From Paragonimus westermani (Eukaryota > Platyhelminthes > Trematoda > Plagiorchiida > Troglotrematidae), in the NCBI GenBank assembly GCA_008508345.1, contig QNGE01000439.1, positions 64,927 to 128,926 of the forward strand: 64,000 bases of DNA, in the 5' to 3' direction. This document shows positions 61,985 through 64,000 of this stretch, piece after piece (position 1 is the first letter of the stretch; every line of letters starts with the position of its first letter). The translations under genes were made by a program, and so were the position numbers. The notes under the pieces were generated by a model, which was not told the DNA's origin, did no database searches, and saw only the letters and a list, made by a program, of their open reading frames with translations.

Positions 61985-62070
61985 TGTAGAGATGCACATT
62001 CTGATCAGATCCTGTCAGAGCGAACCTCGAGTCTGATGCAAATTTTCAAAAGGGACCATCTAGAGAATCA
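61985..62070 (+). repeat. tRNA-derived SINE, body fragment
   Basis: GATGCACATTCTGATCAGAT, GTCAGAGCGAACCTCGAGTC and TTTTCAAAAGGGACCATC align with the SINE body in order. Head and tail are lost. Confidence 0.45.
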
Positions 62071-63835
62071 ATCACGGTGAGAAAATTGAGAATGACTGTG
62101 TGATGCATCATTTTCCTGGCAGTCAGGATCTCTGAACTACTGGTGATTATGTTTCTTAGGAAGACTAATTAAACGATAAGCCTAGGTCAAATTTTGAGCA
62201 AAAGAGGTTTGGATTGTAAAATTGAATTCCGGCCACTTCTGTGGTTTTCATTATATCATATTTCACCTCTTGTATTGATGACGAGGTAATTGATAAGTGG
62301 GTTCAAAAAATCAGATCAGGCAAGACTCCATCCGTACGTTAAAGTAATGAACCAAAGATGTATCATATACGAAGTGAGCCTTCCGTGGATGATACTTAAC
62401 GGAAATTTCCTGCCGACATGTAAGCCGTCTTCTTTAACACCAGTCCGAAGGTTTCGAGAGCCGCCTCCGAAGAAAACCAAATTTGACTGAACAATCTACA
62501 GCCGTGTAGTTCAAAGGAAGATGCTTAACTTTACGGTTATTCTGGCTCCAAGTCATGAAATTGATGATTTCGGAGGTCAGCTTTTACACACGATTGTCTT
62601 CCCGTTCAAAATTGATTCACGCAACTATTCGAAAAAAATTTGTGAATCTTTTCACTCAGTAACAAATGGGTTGCAGTTGGGCTGGTGATGAACTTGGGGG
62701 CCGGGCTGTTGAAAATCATGCTTATTTTGAGTGTCCAAGGACGTTGGATGGTGACATGTCGAAACTGATAAACGCTTCTCTATCGCAACCTGAGTGGGCA
62801 CATTTGATGAGGCGTGACCCATGAGTGAAGCTTGAATGAAATATCCATTTTCGAACGTTATTTTGATAGGTTTAACTTACCGTGAAGCTATTTCACGGAC
62901 TAACACACTGGTCCGAACCTTGAAGTCGGAAAGAAGCAGATCCAGTTAATTTGTCTCCTTCAGGATCAAGCTGCCACGTGAAAGGTAATCAGGGTGTCTC
63001 ACCGAACCTCAGGATTACAGCCACTTCATAGAACAGAATAAAACTACGTACTTAAATATGTCCTAAGTAAGTAGTAATCGGACACTTTACAACGATCTTC
63101 GATAACTCAGCCAATCACTCCCGGAGGTTAGTAGTTTCGTTGGTTGATAACCTTATAGAAGGAGAACTGGTGTCTGCTGAAGTCCGGAGATGAAGTTTGC
63201 TGTCATAATTTCATCATTCGTTGTTGGCCACTGCGATAAGCTAAAGTGTTATAGGAGGCCCACACCAAAGAAGGAAGTTGAGAAAATTAAATCATCTTGA
63301 AGTCGACAAAAAAATCAATTGAATGCAAATGAAACATTTCCTAGCAAGACCTCCACACAATATTTCTTCCGGCGATGAGCACTTTAGTAACCAAGCACTG
63401 AGTACGCTCATTCGTGAGAATGCCAAAATTAGAACCTAATAGACGCTACCCTGTTATCACACAGAAGCAGCGGACCTAGATAACTCTCATAGGGTGTCCG
63501 GAACTATTTTGCCAGTGACTAGTTGGTGCGTTTTTTCATTCCAAAAGTAGTAAATCTCTTTCTGAAACTGAGTCTGTACTGATTCGCTCTGTCAACCTAG
63601 TGGGGTTGAGAACAGAAGCCGGAACCAACAACTGCGGGTTACGAATTGTGATTTCTCCCTAGTCTCCGAGTTGTATAGTGCATGAACTTTTCATGACTTT
63701 TCGTCCAACACCTTGGTGTTTTGACTCTTGTAAACAGACAGGCTGAAATGGATCATGTCTATCCTAACCATAAGATCTTGGGGGATTAGAATAGTTATGT
63801 TAGCTAGTGTTCCCCACCGAATACAGTAGTACTGG

Positions 63836-63890
63836 TGGCTGAGTTAATGAGCTGGTGTTCGTAATGTGTAAGGTTGTGATTCGATCCTCC
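63836..63890 (+). repeat. tRNA-like SINE head, degenerate
   Basis: TGGCTGAGTTAATGAGCTGG resembles an A box, and GGTTGTGATTCGATCCTCC is a good B box 36 bp later. It is near the window end, so the body cannot be judged. Confidence 0.35.
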
Positions 63891-64000
63891 TTCAGACCAC
63901 TTCAGTATCTGGTAAGCCTATGCAAGATCAAAATTGTGCGGATTGCAGTGAACATCATGCAGCAAGTATTACGGTAGATGGCATCACCAACGTTTATATT

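Larger units (their letters stand above)
60156..64000. other. No gene seen; tRNA-like repeats
   Basis: No exon or protein motif recognised. Two degenerate tRNA-like heads (60999-61075 and 63836-63890) and a SINE body fragment (61985-62070) are present. A block CGGCCACTTCTGTGGTTTT at 62231 repeats one at 7085. Confidence 0.35.

Noticed and set aside
1..64000. Bacterial features such as operons, Shine-Dalgarno sites, CRISPR arrays or phage genes
   Set aside because: The sequence is intron-rich eukaryotic DNA with metazoan retroelements. No evenly spaced direct repeats or prokaryotic gene density exist.

Overview
This is eukaryotic, intron-rich, repeat-laden DNA. The best fit is a flatworm, most likely a digenean fluke. 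The evidence is a CsRn1-type Ty3/gypsy retrotransposon with an unusual Cys-His-Cys-Cys gag motif, a Penelope-like element with a GIY-YIG domain, an R2-like LINE, a tRNA-derived SINE family, and a host gene built from very small in-frame exons. Genus cannot be resolved from sequence alone. There is no operon, rRNA gene, CRISPR array or convincing intact tRNA gene.

The main host signal is one long minus-strand gene. Ten exons can be chained from about 38.2 kb down to a stop at 2266, followed by AATAAA at 2147-2142; an eleventh at 22.1 kb fits but is less certain. The upstream exons (38.1, 36.3, 29.4 and 25.2 kb, perhaps 22.1 kb, then 18.0 kb) are short, start with two bases and end with one base of a codon (all phase 1), and mostly encode Thr/Ser/Pro-rich mucin-like segments. 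The downstream exons (16.0, 10.1, 9.3, 5.3 and 2.3 kb) encode a concanavalin-A/LamG-like jelly-roll domain and an acidic, Pro/Tyr-rich tail. Phases agree at every proposed junction. A 21-nt exon at 55.9 kb and a 39-nt candidate at 46.2 kb have the same phase and Thr bias and may extend the gene rightwards. The first exon and signal peptide were not found. Several transposons lie in its introns.

Region by region. 0.6-2.0 kb: decayed Penelope-like element (plus), convergent with the host gene's 3' end. 2.3-18 kb: lectin-domain exons, with dispersed repeats, a GC-rich LTR-element-like remnant at 14 kb and SINEs in introns. 22-38 kb: mucin-like exons, interrupted by an R2-like LINE relic (30.1-31.8 kb) and a second Penelope 3' fragment (32.4-32.6 kb). 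40.2 kb: SINE. 40.8-45.7 kb: LTR retrotransposon with both LTRs, intact gag and broken pol. 46-64 kb: mostly non-coding sequence with SINE pieces, two short segments resembling the E2F marked-box region (51.6-52.4 kb), and nothing clearly coding after 56 kb.

All splice sites were read by eye and no transcript evidence was available. Exon edges are therefore models; the phase consistency is the strongest internal support.
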